Both the position numbers and the translations under genes were made by a program. Shown here piece by piece: positions 34,799 to 43,026 of a stretch of DNA of 64,000 nt (position 1 is its first letter; each line of letters begins with the position of its first letter). This DNA comes from Candidatus Villigracilis proximus (GTDB lineage Bacteria; Chloroflexota; Anaerolineae; Anaerolineales; Villigracilaceae). The stretch lies in contig JADKBB010000001.1 of assembly GCA_016715195.1 (NCBI GenBank), forward strand, positions 62,001 to 126,000, read 5' to 3'. The notes beneath the pieces are model-generated. The model searched no databases and was not told the origin of the DNA. It saw only the letters and a program-made list of their open reading frames with translations.

Positions 34799-36466
34799 TT
34801 AGAAGAAGGTTGATATTTCATCGTAGATTTTTTGAATGGTTTCAGGCAGACTGTCATATTGTTTGCCGCCGCTTGGCTCCGCGATGCTTTTTAGAATACC
34901 CGAATCTGCATCTTCTCCGAAAGCGATGGTAAATACCTTGATGGCGTTTCCGCCTTCATTTTCCGAGCCGGTGATGCGGGCAATTACCTGATCGAGCGTT
35001 GCGACAGATACGGTATCGTCTCCATCGCTCAAGACCACAATGGCGCGGATGTGACTAGGGTCGCCCTCGGTTTGCATATCTTCATAGGCATGAAGCGTGG
35101 CATCATATAAACTGGTGTTGTTTTGCTCGAATATCCCGGAAACACTATCAAGTACCTGTTGGCGTTTCTCGCCGATGGGTGTCAGCGGGGTGAGGGTTGT
35201 AATTTGATCGTTGAATAGATCAATGCGCAAACGGTCACGGTCATCCAGCTTGCCGATAAACTGCATCAAACTTGCGCGCGCAGATGTGATCTTATCACCG
35301 CGCATACTGCCAGAAATATCCATGACGACGATCAGGTCAACCGGCTTTTTCGTTTCGTGCCACAAGGATTGAATCCCTTCAATAACCGGCGCGCTGGGAA
35401 CTTCCAGGATGGTTTGCGGCTGGGTAATATCAATTCCATGTTCGGCATTGAGCGGCGAAGTTAACGGGATGGATGGGTCTGCGGGGCGGAACCCATATTC
35501 AAGCGCTTTTAATTGCTGCGGTTTATCAAGCAGGAAGGTTTCAAATAATTGAGCCGCTTCTTTTTGTTCAGGTGTAACCCAGACCGCATTCAATATTGCG
35601 TAAGGATGATTCGACCAGAACGTACCTTCCTTCGGGTAGATCGCAACCACTGGAATTTGCGAAGATTGACCGCTTATACGTTTTGTTTCCTGTGCTACGA
35701 TCAGATTTTCGTAAAGCACAGCCGCGCTCAAATAAGAAGGTCCGCGCTCAAACATACGCTCGCCGAAGAAGCCGGTGCTGGTTCCATAATGGATCACACT
35801 GCTTTCCACATTGGTCATGAATTCTTTTAGCTCGGGAGATTTCAGATCGTTTTCGGTCAGACCGCGTTGTTTTCCCAGTCCCGCATATGTTTCTGCGATG
35901 ATCGAAACAATGCCGCTGTTGCTATATGATGGGTGTGTATGCCCAAATTTGAAAATTCCCCATTCAGGATGTTCGTAAGCCGCCCAACCCTCTTCAGAGG
36001 TTGCCACTTGCGCGATATCCTGCCAGCCCAATGCTTTATCGGGCCAGCCCAGGGCCTGAGCCATCGGTCGCCACATCGCGATCACCACCGGGCTTAATAC
36101 CAGATCATTGGGCGAACCAGTCACCAGGTCATCGGCATGGGCCTTTTTCCATTCTGAATTTGCAACCGGAATATAAACCGATGAAGCGGGACTCCAGACT
36201 GTGGGCTGGAGTGTGCCATCGATGATGCCCCGCACCGATTCAATCGACCCCATGGCTGTTGCTTCCACAACAATCAGTTTCCCATCTGACGTTTCGTTTC
36301 GCGCATCATTGTATTGCTGCACCAGCGGCTCAAGCCACTCTTTCTTTTCAGAACCATATACAATGCTGACTGTTATTTTTTCGCCGGGAATGAATTCCTG
36401 TATTGCGCCGCACGCGCTTAAAAGCAGCGAAAGAATTGTCAAAATGGATAATATGCGAAGTTTCAT
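34799..36466 (-). CDS. Lipoprotein fusing a solute-binding domain to a VWA domain
   Basis: 555 residues. Lipobox LLSACG (Cys19); residues about 30-340 form a type 2 periplasmic binding domain (VSIVYGSEKKEWLEPLVQQYN, SPASSVYIPVANSEWK, IYPKEGTFWSNHPYAILNAVWVTPEQKEAA); residues about 375-555 a von Willebrand A domain with intact MIDAS DISGS (383-387), the DGDDT line and AFGEDAD. Such fusions are known as substrate-binding/VWA proteins but their role is not established. No permease or ATPase is nearby, so it is unlikely to feed a classical importer. GAGGAAG precedes the ATG. Confidence 0.85.
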   Translation of the reverse strand: MKLRILSILTILSLLLSACGAIQEFIPGEKITVSIVYGSEKKEWLEPLVQQYNDARNETSDGKLIVVEATAMGSIESVRGIIDGTLQPTVWSPASSVYIPVANSEWKKAHADDLVTGSPNDLVLSPVVIAMWRPMAQALGWPDKALGWQDIAQVATSEEGWAAYEHPEWGIFKFGHTHPSYSNSGIVSIIAETYAGLGKQRGLTENDLKSPELKEFMTNVESSVIHYGTSTGFFGERMFERGPSYLSAAVLYENLIVAQETKRISGQSSQIPVVAIYPKEGTFWSNHPYAILNAVWVTPEQKEAAQLFETFLLDKPQQLKALEYGFRPADPSIPLTSPLNAEHGIDITQPQTILEVPSAPVIEGIQSLWHETKKPVDLIVVMDISGSMRGDKITSARASLMQFIGKLDDRDRLRIDLFNDQITTLTPLTPIGEKRQQVLDSVSGIFEQNNTSLYDATLHAYEDMQTEGDPSHIRAIVVLSDGDDTVSVATLDQVIARITGSENEGGNAIKVFTIAFGEDADSGILKSIAEPSGGKQYDSLPETIQKIYDEISTFF

Positions 36467-36494
36467 TTTTATTCTTCCTCAAAAAGCTTTTCGT

Positions 36495-37703
36495 TTATCT
36501 GCTTACATTTCGAGACCAAAAATCTCTCAAAGTATTTAACACATTCCCTGCCGGGATTTCCACATCAGGGATGCCGGAAATATCCGCGCGAAAACCGTTT
36601 GCGGCGTACTGGTCAAAAGGTGAGCCAGTCTGTTCGAGCGGAATGGAAGAGTCTACAGGCCGGAAACCATATTTCAGCAGAGCCAGTTCCTGCGCCGGTT
36701 TACTTGTTAAATAATCCATGAATAGTTTTGCAGCCTGAGTTTGTTGTGGTGTGACCCAATCTGCATTAAGCACACAGAATGGATGATCGCTTAATAAAGT
36801 TGCTGGCGGATAATACACGCGCAGTTCTCCATATCGGCCAACGGCATTTTCGGCTTGTTCAATGGCGGTCGCTTCGTACACCGCGACAATGTCAAATGTG
36901 CTTGGTCCGTACACAACCATTTTTTCCATCAAAGGGCCTGTGCTGTATTCAAACTGTCCAATGGATGCTTCAGTTTCCAAAAACCAGGTCTGGTATTTAT
37001 CATTGGAAAGGATGTCAGATGCGTTTAAGTCAGAGGTCTTGTTGTGATAGCCGTAGGTCATCAAAAGGATGGTCATAAATCCGCTGTTGGATTTTAGCGG
37101 GTCGGTATGTCCAAATTTTACATATCCCCATTCTGGATGATTGTACGCCGCCCAGCCTTGTGGATCGGTCAGGGCGTCGTGCAGGTCTCGCCATATTGAC
37201 TTTCCAGGCTGGCTGCCCCAAAGTACATCCGCGCGTTCCTTCCACGCAACCAATACGAGCGGCGTTGTAACCACCGGACGACAGATTGATGAGTCAGCGG
37301 GGTTAACAAGCGAAGTGCCAAATTGTAAAGTGGATGCATCTTGAAAAGCTGCGATTTGCAGCGAACTCGCCGGGCTGATAATCACAGGCTTGTGTGTGCC
37401 ATCCAAGACAGCGGCTGTGATTTCCCAAGACCCCATTTTTTCGAGTTCAATTTTTATAGGGTGGCCGTCAATCGCTGCGTTGGTGTTTTCAAAATTAATG
37501 ATTGCTTCGTTCAGCCAGGCTTCCTTCTCTGTGGAGTAGAGTATGGAAACCACGATCGGTTCCGGCGGCGGCATGATTGCTTCGCGCAGCGGTGCATAAG
37601 CGAGAGTGCGGATTGAAGGGGAGATCATGGCGGCAATTAACACCCCGACTGCTGCCACCGAAAAAAGGACAAATAGAAACCAGTTGATTTTTGGTGTATG
37701 CAT
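36495..37703 (-). CDS. Solute-binding-domain membrane protein, paralogue of the VWA fusion
   Basis: 402 residues from the ATG at 37703 (TTG at 37721 also opens the frame). A single N-terminal helix (WFLFVLFSVAAVGVLIAAMI) without a lipobox anchors a periplasmic binding domain closely parallel to the first half of the next gene: SILYSTEKEAWLNEAIINFEN, SPASSLQIAAFQ, HPFCVLNADWVTPQQTQAAKLFMDYL. It ends where the VWA would begin. Likely a duplication of the upstream half of the fusion. Operon with 34799 and 34058. Upstream palindrome at 37748-37762. Confidence 0.8.
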   Translation of the reverse strand: MHTPKINWFLFVLFSVAAVGVLIAAMISPSIRTLAYAPLREAIMPPPEPIVVSILYSTEKEAWLNEAIINFENTNAAIDGHPIKIELEKMGSWEITAAVLDGTHKPVIISPASSLQIAAFQDASTLQFGTSLVNPADSSICRPVVTTPLVLVAWKERADVLWGSQPGKSIWRDLHDALTDPQGWAAYNHPEWGYVKFGHTDPLKSNSGFMTILLMTYGYHNKTSDLNASDILSNDKYQTWFLETEASIGQFEYSTGPLMEKMVVYGPSTFDIVAVYEATAIEQAENAVGRYGELRVYYPPATLLSDHPFCVLNADWVTPQQTQAAKLFMDYLTSKPAQELALLKYGFRPVDSSIPLEQTGSPFDQYAANGFRADISGIPDVEIPAGNVLNTLRDFWSRNVSR

Positions 37704-37747
37704 TTTATTTTCCGTACGCAACTATACACGAAAAGAAATACACACTA

Positions 37748-37762
37748 TTAACAACTTGTTAA
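37748..37762. promoter_or_regulatory. TTAAC-N5-GTTAA palindrome upstream of the VWA operon
   Basis: TTAACAACTTGTTAA, ~45 bases before the first gene of the VWA operon and upstream of a TATAGT -10-like box (about 37735). Resembles the palindrome at 25518-25536. Confidence 0.4.
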
Positions 37763-37768
37763 ATAAGA

Positions 37769-38188
37769 TCACTCCCCGATAATTTTTACCAATACTCTTT
37801 TCTTTCTTTTCCCATCGAACTCGCCGTAAAAGATTTGTTCCCAGGTGCCAAAATCAAGTTGACCATTTGTCACGGCCACAGTCACTTCGCGCCCCATGAT
37901 CTGACGTTTCATGTGCGCATCGGCGTTATCTTCACCCGTGTCATTGTGACGATACTGACCGACCGGCTCATGTGGTGCAAGTTTCTCCAGCCATTTCTCG
38001 TAATCGTGATGTAAGCCAGATTCATCATCATTGATAAACACAGAAGCGGTGATATGCATGGCATTCACAAGACAAAGCCCTTCTTGAATGCCGCTTTCCT
38101 GCAAACAGGCTTCAATCTGCGGAGTGATATTTACAAATCCGCGGCGCGAGGGGAGGTGGAACCAAAGTTCTTTGCGAAATGATTTCAT
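37769..38188 (-). CDS. yjbQ: YjbQ / UPF0047 family protein
   Basis: 139 residues, the family's usual length. Contains the conserved GLCLVNAMHITASVFINDDESGL stretch and the late RKKRVLVKIIGE end; His residues in AMHIT and HHDYEKWL are the conserved set. YjbQ proteins form trimers and have weak thiamin-phosphate synthase activity in vitro; the true role is uncertain. It starts 2 bases after the stop of the NlpC/P60 gene, hence probably cotranscribed. Confidence 0.9.
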   Translation of the reverse strand: MKSFRKELWFHLPSRRGFVNITPQIEACLQESGIQEGLCLVNAMHITASVFINDDESGLHHDYEKWLEKLAPHEPVGQYRHNDTGEDNADAHMKRQIMGREVTVAVTNGQLDFGTWEQIFYGEFDGKRKKRVLVKIIGE

Positions 38189-38190
38189 GG

Positions 38191-39114
38191 TTATCTAAGG
38201 AAGGTCCCCGCGTGCATGAAGATCTCGCGCAAAGATTCCTTCTTTTGCACATCATCAATATAAACGCCATTCTGTCCGCGTGAAGAGTGGATCATCTTCC
38301 AGCCGCCGAGGCTCATGCCCACATGAGTCACATGGCGGTTACTGTCTCCTTCTCCGAAGAAGAGCAGGTCGCCGATCTCGAAGGGTGGTTCCACACGTTT
38401 TGCCGCCGCAGATTGCATATCTGCATCGCGTGGAATTTCGACTCCGTTCCAGTGATGCAGAAGACGGGCAAAGCCTGAACAGTCAATGCCGTTGCCGCTT
38501 GTGCCGCCCCAAAGATAAGGAATACCGATCATCCGCATCGCATCCTGCACCATGCTTGCACGGCGCGTTTCGAGCGTTTGCGGAATCTCCGTCACAGCAC
38601 GCAAGGCTGAAGATGGAACCCAGCCGGTTTTGTTGGCGATGATCTGAGTCCACTCGCCGCGCGCTTCGTGCAGGACGATGCCCGTTCCGCTCATTACACG
38701 GGTGATGACTTCGCTGTTGAGATCAGGTTCTGCGCGCACTTCGACCACTGGTGCAATGACAAGGTGGGTGGCCGCGCTGCCTGTGTCACTTGAAAGATAC
38801 GGCTTGTAAGCCCAGCCCAGATATCCGTCTGTTTGACGAGTCAATACCCAGCGCCCCTTTTCTTCCAATATATCCAACTCGGTGCCAAAATATAATTCGC
38901 TGGAGAGCGGCATACCGAAGGTTGGCTTTTCGTACAAGCCGGTTAAATTCGTCGCCACACGCAGACGGGGGGAATCTCCACGGTTGAGAATGTGGATCGA
39001 AGCAGTATCAAGATGCAGGTCGGGAAAGATGCGGTGCAGTTCATCCACCTGAGACTGATCGTAGACACGTCCGCATAAAGTAAGTGTCGCGCCTTTTAGT
39101 GCGGTCACTTCCAC
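38191..39114 (-). CDS. NlpC/P60 peptidase with N-terminal SH3 domains (YkfC-like)
   Basis: 307 residues. Two SH3b-like regions (about 45-105 and 115-170) precede an NlpC/P60 domain with Cys212 in GNGIDCSGFARLL, His in NRHVTHVGMSLGG (about 260) and a third polar residue in MIHSSRGQNG, so the triad is complete. No signal peptide, consistent with a cytoplasmic gamma-D-glutamyl-L-diamino acid endopeptidase that trims recycled muropeptides, as in Bacillus YkfC. The dipeptide epimerase at 40105 would be the next enzyme in that route. Confidence 0.83.
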   Translation of the reverse strand: MEVTALKGATLTLCGRVYDQSQVDELHRIFPDLHLDTASIHILNRGDSPRLRVATNLTGLYEKPTFGMPLSSELYFGTELDILEEKGRWVLTRQTDGYLGWAYKPYLSSDTGSAATHLVIAPVVEVRAEPDLNSEVITRVMSGTGIVLHEARGEWTQIIANKTGWVPSSALRAVTEIPQTLETRRASMVQDAMRMIGIPYLWGGTSGNGIDCSGFARLLHHWNGVEIPRDADMQSAAAKRVEPPFEIGDLLFFGEGDSNRHVTHVGMSLGGWKMIHSSRGQNGVYIDDVQKKESLREIFMHAGTFLR

Positions 39115-39211
39115 TTCGAAAACAGAGGTGCGATTATCGCATAGCGATGCAAGTTCATTTTAATTTATTTTGGATGGGTGTGCTCATGGATTGATTTTAC
39201 ACGATTTGTGT

Positions 39212-39223
39212 TAAGATTGCGCT
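39212..39223 (+). promoter_or_regulatory. -10 box 6 bases before ATG (leaderless promoter?)
   Basis: TAAGAT (39212-39217), then tgcgct, then the ATG of the hydrolase gene. A TTGATT 15 bases further up is a poorly spaced -35. No ribosome site is possible in 6 bases. Confidence 0.45.
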
Positions 39224-40000
39224 ATGCCAAATATAACCATAAACAATGCGAATATTTTTTACGAAACCTTTGGGGATGACAAACCGGATCGTGCGCCCGT
39301 TTTGCTGATCCACGGTTCGACAATTGACGGCCCGACAGATTGGGGTGACATCGCTCCGGAGTTGGCCAAACACTATAAGGTGCTTGTGCCCGATTGCCGC
39401 GGACATGGTCACTCGAACAATCCCAATATGACCTATTCATTTAAAGAGCTTGCCGATGATGCGGCGGCGTTTATTCGCGCGCTGGGATATGAACGCGCGC
39501 ATGTCATCGGCCATAGCAATGGCGGAAACGTGGCACTGGTGACGTTGATGGAGCACCCTGATGTGATCCAGACTTGTATTCCACAGGCAGCGAATGCGTT
39601 CGTGACCCAATACTTGATTGAACGCGAACCGGTGGTCTTTGATCCGGAACGTGTTAAGAGCGAAGTGCCTGAGTGGATGAATGAAATGATCATGCTGCAC
39701 GGTGAAGTGAATGGACAGGACTACTGGCGTGATCTGCTTCAAATGACAATGAAGGAAATTATCTCTGAGCCGAATTACACGCCCGCCGACCTTGCTCAGG
39801 TGACGAAGCCCGTGCTGGTTATCATGGGCGCGGAAGACACGGTCAATGCGCCGGACAGGCATGGTCAATATATCGCAGAGAATATTCCCAATGCTGAAAT
39901 GTGGATTCCCGAAAAGACGGAACACAATGTTCATAAGGATCGCCGCGATGAGTGGCTGGCGAAAGTTTTGGGTTTTATGGAAAGACGGGGGGAGGGATAA
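39224..40000 (+). CDS. Alpha/beta hydrolase
   Basis: 258 residues. Oxyanion-hole region LLIHGSTIDGPTDWG at 27-41, nucleophile elbow GHSNGG (Ser98), acid in VIMGAEDTVNAPDR (Asp near 205) and His in KTEHNVHKD (near 236), a complete triad. Typical of soluble esterases, haloperoxidase-like or C-C hydrolases; no lid helix gives more detail. A -10 box lies right before the ATG. It is divergent from the NlpC/P60 gene and followed, after a heptamer-repeat spacer, by the epimerase. Confidence 0.82.
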   Translation: MPNITINNANIFYETFGDDKPDRAPVLLIHGSTIDGPTDWGDIAPELAKHYKVLVPDCRGHGHSNNPNMTYSFKELADDAAAFIRALGYERAHVIGHSNGGNVALVTLMEHPDVIQTCIPQAANAFVTQYLIEREPVVFDPERVKSEVPEWMNEMIMLHGEVNGQDYWRDLLQMTMKEIISEPNYTPADLAQVTKPVLVIMGAEDTVNAPDRHGQYIAENIPNAEMWIPEKTEHNVHKDRRDEWLAKVLGFMERRGEG

Positions 40001-40103
40001 GGATGAGGGATGAAGGATGAAAGTAAAAAGTAAAAAGTGAGAAGTGAGAAGTGAAAAATAATTTATGTTGTTGGTTAAAAACTAAAAACTAAAAACTAAA
40101 AAC
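40001..40103. repeat. Heptamer-repeat spacer (three families)
   Basis: GGATGAG, GGATGAA, GGATGAA (40001-40021); GTAAAAA x2 then GTGAGAA x2 and GTGAAAA (40023-40057); TAAAAAC x4 (40076-40103), which ends one base before the ATG of the epimerase. Nearly the entire 104-base spacer has 7-base period and there is no ribosome site. Confidence 0.85.
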
Positions 40104-40104
40104 T

Positions 40105-41103
40105 ATGAAACTTACCTGGGAACCGATCACACTTGACCTGAGAACTACTTTCCGCGTGGCGCATGGTGCGAGTGACCAGCGCTTTAATGTACTTGTCTAT
40201 TTGGATGATGGCGTAGGCGAGGCGGCGGCTGTGCCGTATTACGGCGAGACGCAGGATGGAATTATTGCCTATCTTAAATCTGTGCCTGATCTGGGCGACG
40301 ACCCTTTCGATATGGACAATATCCTTGCGCGCCGGCCTGCCGGTTCACGCGCCGCGCGTTCTGCCATTGATGAAGCGCTGCATGATCTGTGGGGAAAGAA
40401 ACTGGGTCAGCCTTTATATAAATTATTCGGCTTGAATCCAAACAACCTGCCGTTGACCTCCTTCACGATCGGCATGGATGAGCCTGCGGTCATGGCCGAA
40501 CAGGCCAGGGCTTCGGGGCACCCTGTGCTCAAAATTAAATTGGGAAGCGAACGCGACGAGGAAATAGTCGCGGCGATTCGCAAATCTACAAACGCCAAAC
40601 TGCGCGTGGATGCGAATGCAGGTTGGAGCCGTGAACAGGCTTTGCAGATCATTCCGCGTTTGGCTGACTATGAAGTTGAATTTATCGAGCAGCCGCTGGC
40701 TGTGGACGATGTGGAAGGATATTTCTGGCTCAAGGAAAAATTGAAAGCACAGAAGATCAAGACGCCGATCTTTGCCGATGAAACTGCCAAGAACTCACAT
40801 GATGTTGCCAAACTCGCCGGTGCGATTGACGGCGTGGTGGTGAAGACCATGAAAAGTGAGGGGATTCGCGAAGCCCTGCGGATGATCCACACGGCGCGGG
40901 CGCATGATATGCAGATCATGTTAAGCTGCATGGTCGAGTCGTCGGTGGGAGTGACCGCTGCCGCGCACCTCGCTCCGCTGTGTGACTATGCCGATCTGGA
41001 CGGTCCGCTGTTGATCAAGAACGATCCGTACACAGGGCTAAAATACGACGGCGCAAAAATGTCCCTGCCAAACGGGGCGGGATTGGGTGTGGTAAAGAAG
41101 TAG
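40105..41103 (+). CDS. Enolase-superfamily dipeptide epimerase (L-Ala-D/L-Glu epimerase-like)
   Basis: 332 residues. Enolase-superfamily MLE subgroup: KxK motif LKIKLG (Lys143, Lys145), metal ligands Asp169 (RVDANAGWS), Glu195 (FIEQPL) and Asp225 (FADE), and the second base Lys247 (VVKTMKSEG), all in place. These residues mark the dipeptide epimerases that convert L-Ala-D-Glu to L-Ala-L-Glu in peptidoglycan recycling. The start follows four TAAAAAC repeats with no ribosome site, so initiation may be unusual or depend on the A-rich leader. The NlpC/P60 protein at 38191 supports the recycling role. Confidence 0.85.
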   Translation: MKLTWEPITLDLRTTFRVAHGASDQRFNVLVYLDDGVGEAAAVPYYGETQDGIIAYLKSVPDLGDDPFDMDNILARRPAGSRAARSAIDEALHDLWGKKLGQPLYKLFGLNPNNLPLTSFTIGMDEPAVMAEQARASGHPVLKIKLGSERDEEIVAAIRKSTNAKLRVDANAGWSREQALQIIPRLADYEVEFIEQPLAVDDVEGYFWLKEKLKAQKIKTPIFADETAKNSHDVAKLAGAIDGVVVKTMKSEGIREALRMIHTARAHDMQIMLSCMVESSVGVTAAAHLAPLCDYADLDGPLLIKNDPYTGLKYDGAKMSLPNGAGLGVVKK

Positions 41104-41107
41104 GCGC

Positions 41108-41218
41108 ATGTGGTGCAGAATTGCATTGTATTACCTACAACCTTTAAGAGAAAATTCCAGCCAATATTTAGATATGTCCCTCGATGAGATATGTGAAGAA
41201 AATAAAAAAGAGGCGTGA
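41108..41218 (+). CDS. Possible 36-residue small protein
   Basis: ATG 5 bases after the epimerase stop, TGA 6 bases before the DUF4288 ATG. The translation begins MWCRIALYYLQPL and ends in an acidic/lysine tail (DEICEENKKEA). GAGG at its end serves the next gene. No family recognised and no ribosome site of its own; the tight packing between two genes is the only support. May be chance. Confidence 0.3.
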   Translation: MWCRIALYYLQPLRENSSQYLDMSLDEICEENKKEA

Positions 41219-41224
41219 AATATT

Positions 41225-41509
41225 ATGTGGCATTCGGCTGAAGTACTGTTTCGTTGTAACGTACAAGACGAATTGAATAATATTTTGTATGAAAAGAAAA
41301 TATTGTTAGTCTATCTAGATGAGACGAGAGAAATTTCTGAGAAGACCGAGCAATTAACTCAGTTATTTGAAACTAAATACAAGAATTCTGAAGGTATTGA
41401 TGTGTATTGGCAATTTGTCAAAGTACTAGAAGTTCAAGAACTTGGTAAAGAAGAACTCTATGACGGAGTAGAGGTTTTCTCTCGATTGATATGGGAAAGC
41501 GAGTTGTAG
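41225..41509 (+). CDS. DUF4288 domain protein
   Basis: 94 residues, the length of the DUF4288 family, with the typical opening MWHSAEVLFRCN and the closing YDGVEVFSRLIW. Function unknown; the domain is often found alone or in immunity-like small proteins. GAGG lies 11 bases before the ATG. Codon use is more AT-rich than its neighbours, which could mean recent acquisition. Confidence 0.7.
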   Translation: MWHSAEVLFRCNVQDELNNILYEKKILLVYLDETREISEKTEQLTQLFETKYKNSEGIDVYWQFVKVLEVQELGKEELYDGVEVFSRLIWESEL

Positions 41510-41665
41510 ATTTTTTCAGCCTTGAAAGTTTATTTTATAGAGTCGAGTTTGCTTTGTATAGTAGAAATAAACAGCGGAGTTTGCCTTATATTACCCACTC
41601 GCGGAGCATCCAGCCGAATACGATCATTCCCAACCCAACCAGTCCACTGGCTAGTTTGTAAAACT

Positions 41666-41697
41666 AAAATCGCCCCTCAATTTTGCGGGCGATTTTT
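41666..41697. terminator. Bidirectional terminator
   Basis: Stem aaaatcgccc/gggcgatttt with loop ctcaattttgc and T-runs both ways, between the plus-strand DUF4288 side and the minus-strand DinB gene. Confidence 0.75.
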
Positions 41698-41715
41698 ATA
41701 CTTATCTTTACTCTT

Positions 41716-42150
41716 TTATTTTTTCAACGCTTCTTCAATTTCTTTGAAATGATATTCCCGATGGACATGTCTCTCAAACTTGAATTGCACTTTTGCTGCC
41801 AATATCTTTTCAACATATTCATCAGTTGTCTTTTCGATTTCAGTGTCTATGGCTTCGGCGGATTGCAGGGCCAGTGTGGCGGCAACACGCGGGGATAACG
41901 CCAGCAAAAACGGTTTCTGTGCTTCGTTGATCGCGTCCACATCGTAGGGTGAGGGCGCGATTTCGTTTTCCTTCCAGTGATTCAGCAGATACAAAATGCG
42001 ATTGTCCCAAAAGGCAATGTGGGCGAGGGTCGAGGCGATGGTCCAGCCGGCCACGGTGGGCAGAGCAAGCTGATCGTCACTCATGCTTTCAATGAGCGCG
42101 CTCAATTTCTCACGCGAGGCTTTATTGGCGAGTTGAAAATCACGATTCAT
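41716..42150 (-). CDS. DinB-superfamily protein
   Basis: 144 residues. Four-helix DinB fold with metal-site histidines in TIASTLAHIAFWDNR (His48) and ERHVHREYH near the C-terminus, which allow a metal site. Start sequence RDFQLANKASREKLSALIESMSDDQLALP is typical of DUF1706/maleylpyruvate-isomerase-like members. Likely a thiol-dependent metalloenzyme of unknown substrate. It follows the ICMT-like gene by 4 bases and is probably cotranscribed. Confidence 0.8.
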   Translation of the reverse strand: MNRDFQLANKASREKLSALIESMSDDQLALPTVAGWTIASTLAHIAFWDNRILYLLNHWKENEIAPSPYDVDAINEAQKPFLLALSPRVAATLALQSAEAIDTEIEKTTDEYVEKILAAKVQFKFERHVHREYHFKEIEEALKK

Positions 42151-42154
42151 GGAA

Positions 42155-42732
42155 TTATCTTCCTTTTGGGAATACAGCGCCTGTCTTCTTCATGTATTCG
42201 CGATATTCATCTCCAAAAGTATCCAGCATCATTTGTTCTTCCGCGCGGACGCGCATGGCATAGAAAAAGATGAACACCAGCAGATTGGCAAAGCCCGCGA
42301 TCCAGTTTTGCAGAAGCAAAGGCTGGGCAATGACCCAGATCCATTGTGACGCATACATCGGGTGGCGGATGTAACCGAAGATGCCGCTCGTGATGAGTTT
42401 GTGCTCGGTGCGGATCTCAAGTGTAGGCGACCAGTTTAATCCCAGGTCTTTATGTGAGCGCCAGAAAACCAGCAAGGCCAATCCCATTAATAACACGCCC
42501 AGCCAGCCTGCCCAAACTGGCAGTGAATAATTTGCAAAGTCAAGCCAGTTTGTCGCGGAATAAAACAGGGGCAGGAAGAACATGCCAAGAAATAACAAAC
42601 CCAGCATAACTTTTCCTGTGTGCTTACTCGCTGCTCAGATTTGGCTTCTTTTCTTTGTTTTCTGCTGATCGGCGCGCGAATCAGCATTTCCGCGATGATC
42701 GCCGCCCAAAACACAAACGTAAAAACGTTCAT
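42155..42732 (-). CDS. Isoprenylcysteine carboxyl methyltransferase-like membrane protein (apparent frameshift)
   Basis: About 192 residues across a one-base slip near 42615: the first frame gives MNVFTFVFWAAIIAEMLIRA to RVSTQEK; adding one A to the AAAA run continues VMLGLLFLGMFFLP. The second part holds four helices and the ICMT/PEMT signature GIFGYIRHPMYASQWIW plus the C-terminal EEQMMLDTFGDEYREYMKKT, the S-adenosylmethionine-binding end. It should methylate a lipid or small hydrophobic acceptor in the membrane. Confidence 0.82.
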
Positions 42733-42734
42733 GT

Positions 42735-42983
42735 TTACTCTGCTTTTTCAACAACGATGGTTGCCTCGGTCAACAGTGCGGCGATGGCGCCGATGGCAGC
42801 GAGCTGCGGTGCGATCAGTACTCCCACCACACTAAAGGTCATCGGGATTTCCATCAGTGTTTTACCATCTTTATCTTTGATGATTACCTTGCGGATATTT
42901 CCTTCGTGAATCAACTCTTTGATCTTGCTGAGTATTTTTTCACCTTCCACTTTGAATTCTTCAGTTCGAAAATTTTCTGGCAT
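42735..42983 (-). CDS. DUF4342 domain protein
   Basis: 82 residues from the ATG at 42983 (GGAGG 5 bases upstream). Amphipathic N-terminal helix (FKVEGEKILSKIKELIHEGN), a strand pair (RKVIIKDKDGKTLMEIPMT) and a hydrophobic C-terminus (VVGVLIAPQLAAIGAIAALL). Matches DUF4342, a small family of unknown function often found fused to UBA-like domains. Just upstream of the ICMT-like gene (2 bases apart). Confidence 0.8.
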   Translation of the reverse strand: MPENFRTEEFKVEGEKILSKIKELIHEGNIRKVIIKDKDGKTLMEIPMTFSVVGVLIAPQLAAIGAIAALLTEATIVVEKAE

Positions 42984-43026
42984 GTTTGCCTCCATATTAT
43001 CTTACGTTTGAAACCAGCGATGGTTG

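Noticed and set aside
40001..40103. CRISPR-like array
   Set aside because: Units are only 7 bases and there are no unique spacers of CRISPR size; it is a simple tandem repeat.
41522..41752. 76-codon plus-strand frame after DUF4288
   Set aside because: Runs through a terminator hairpin into the opposite-strand DinB gene. The minus strand at about 41585-41655 reads a short hydrophobic tail (LVGLGMIVFGWML) that might be a remnant, but a stop precedes it and support is too thin.
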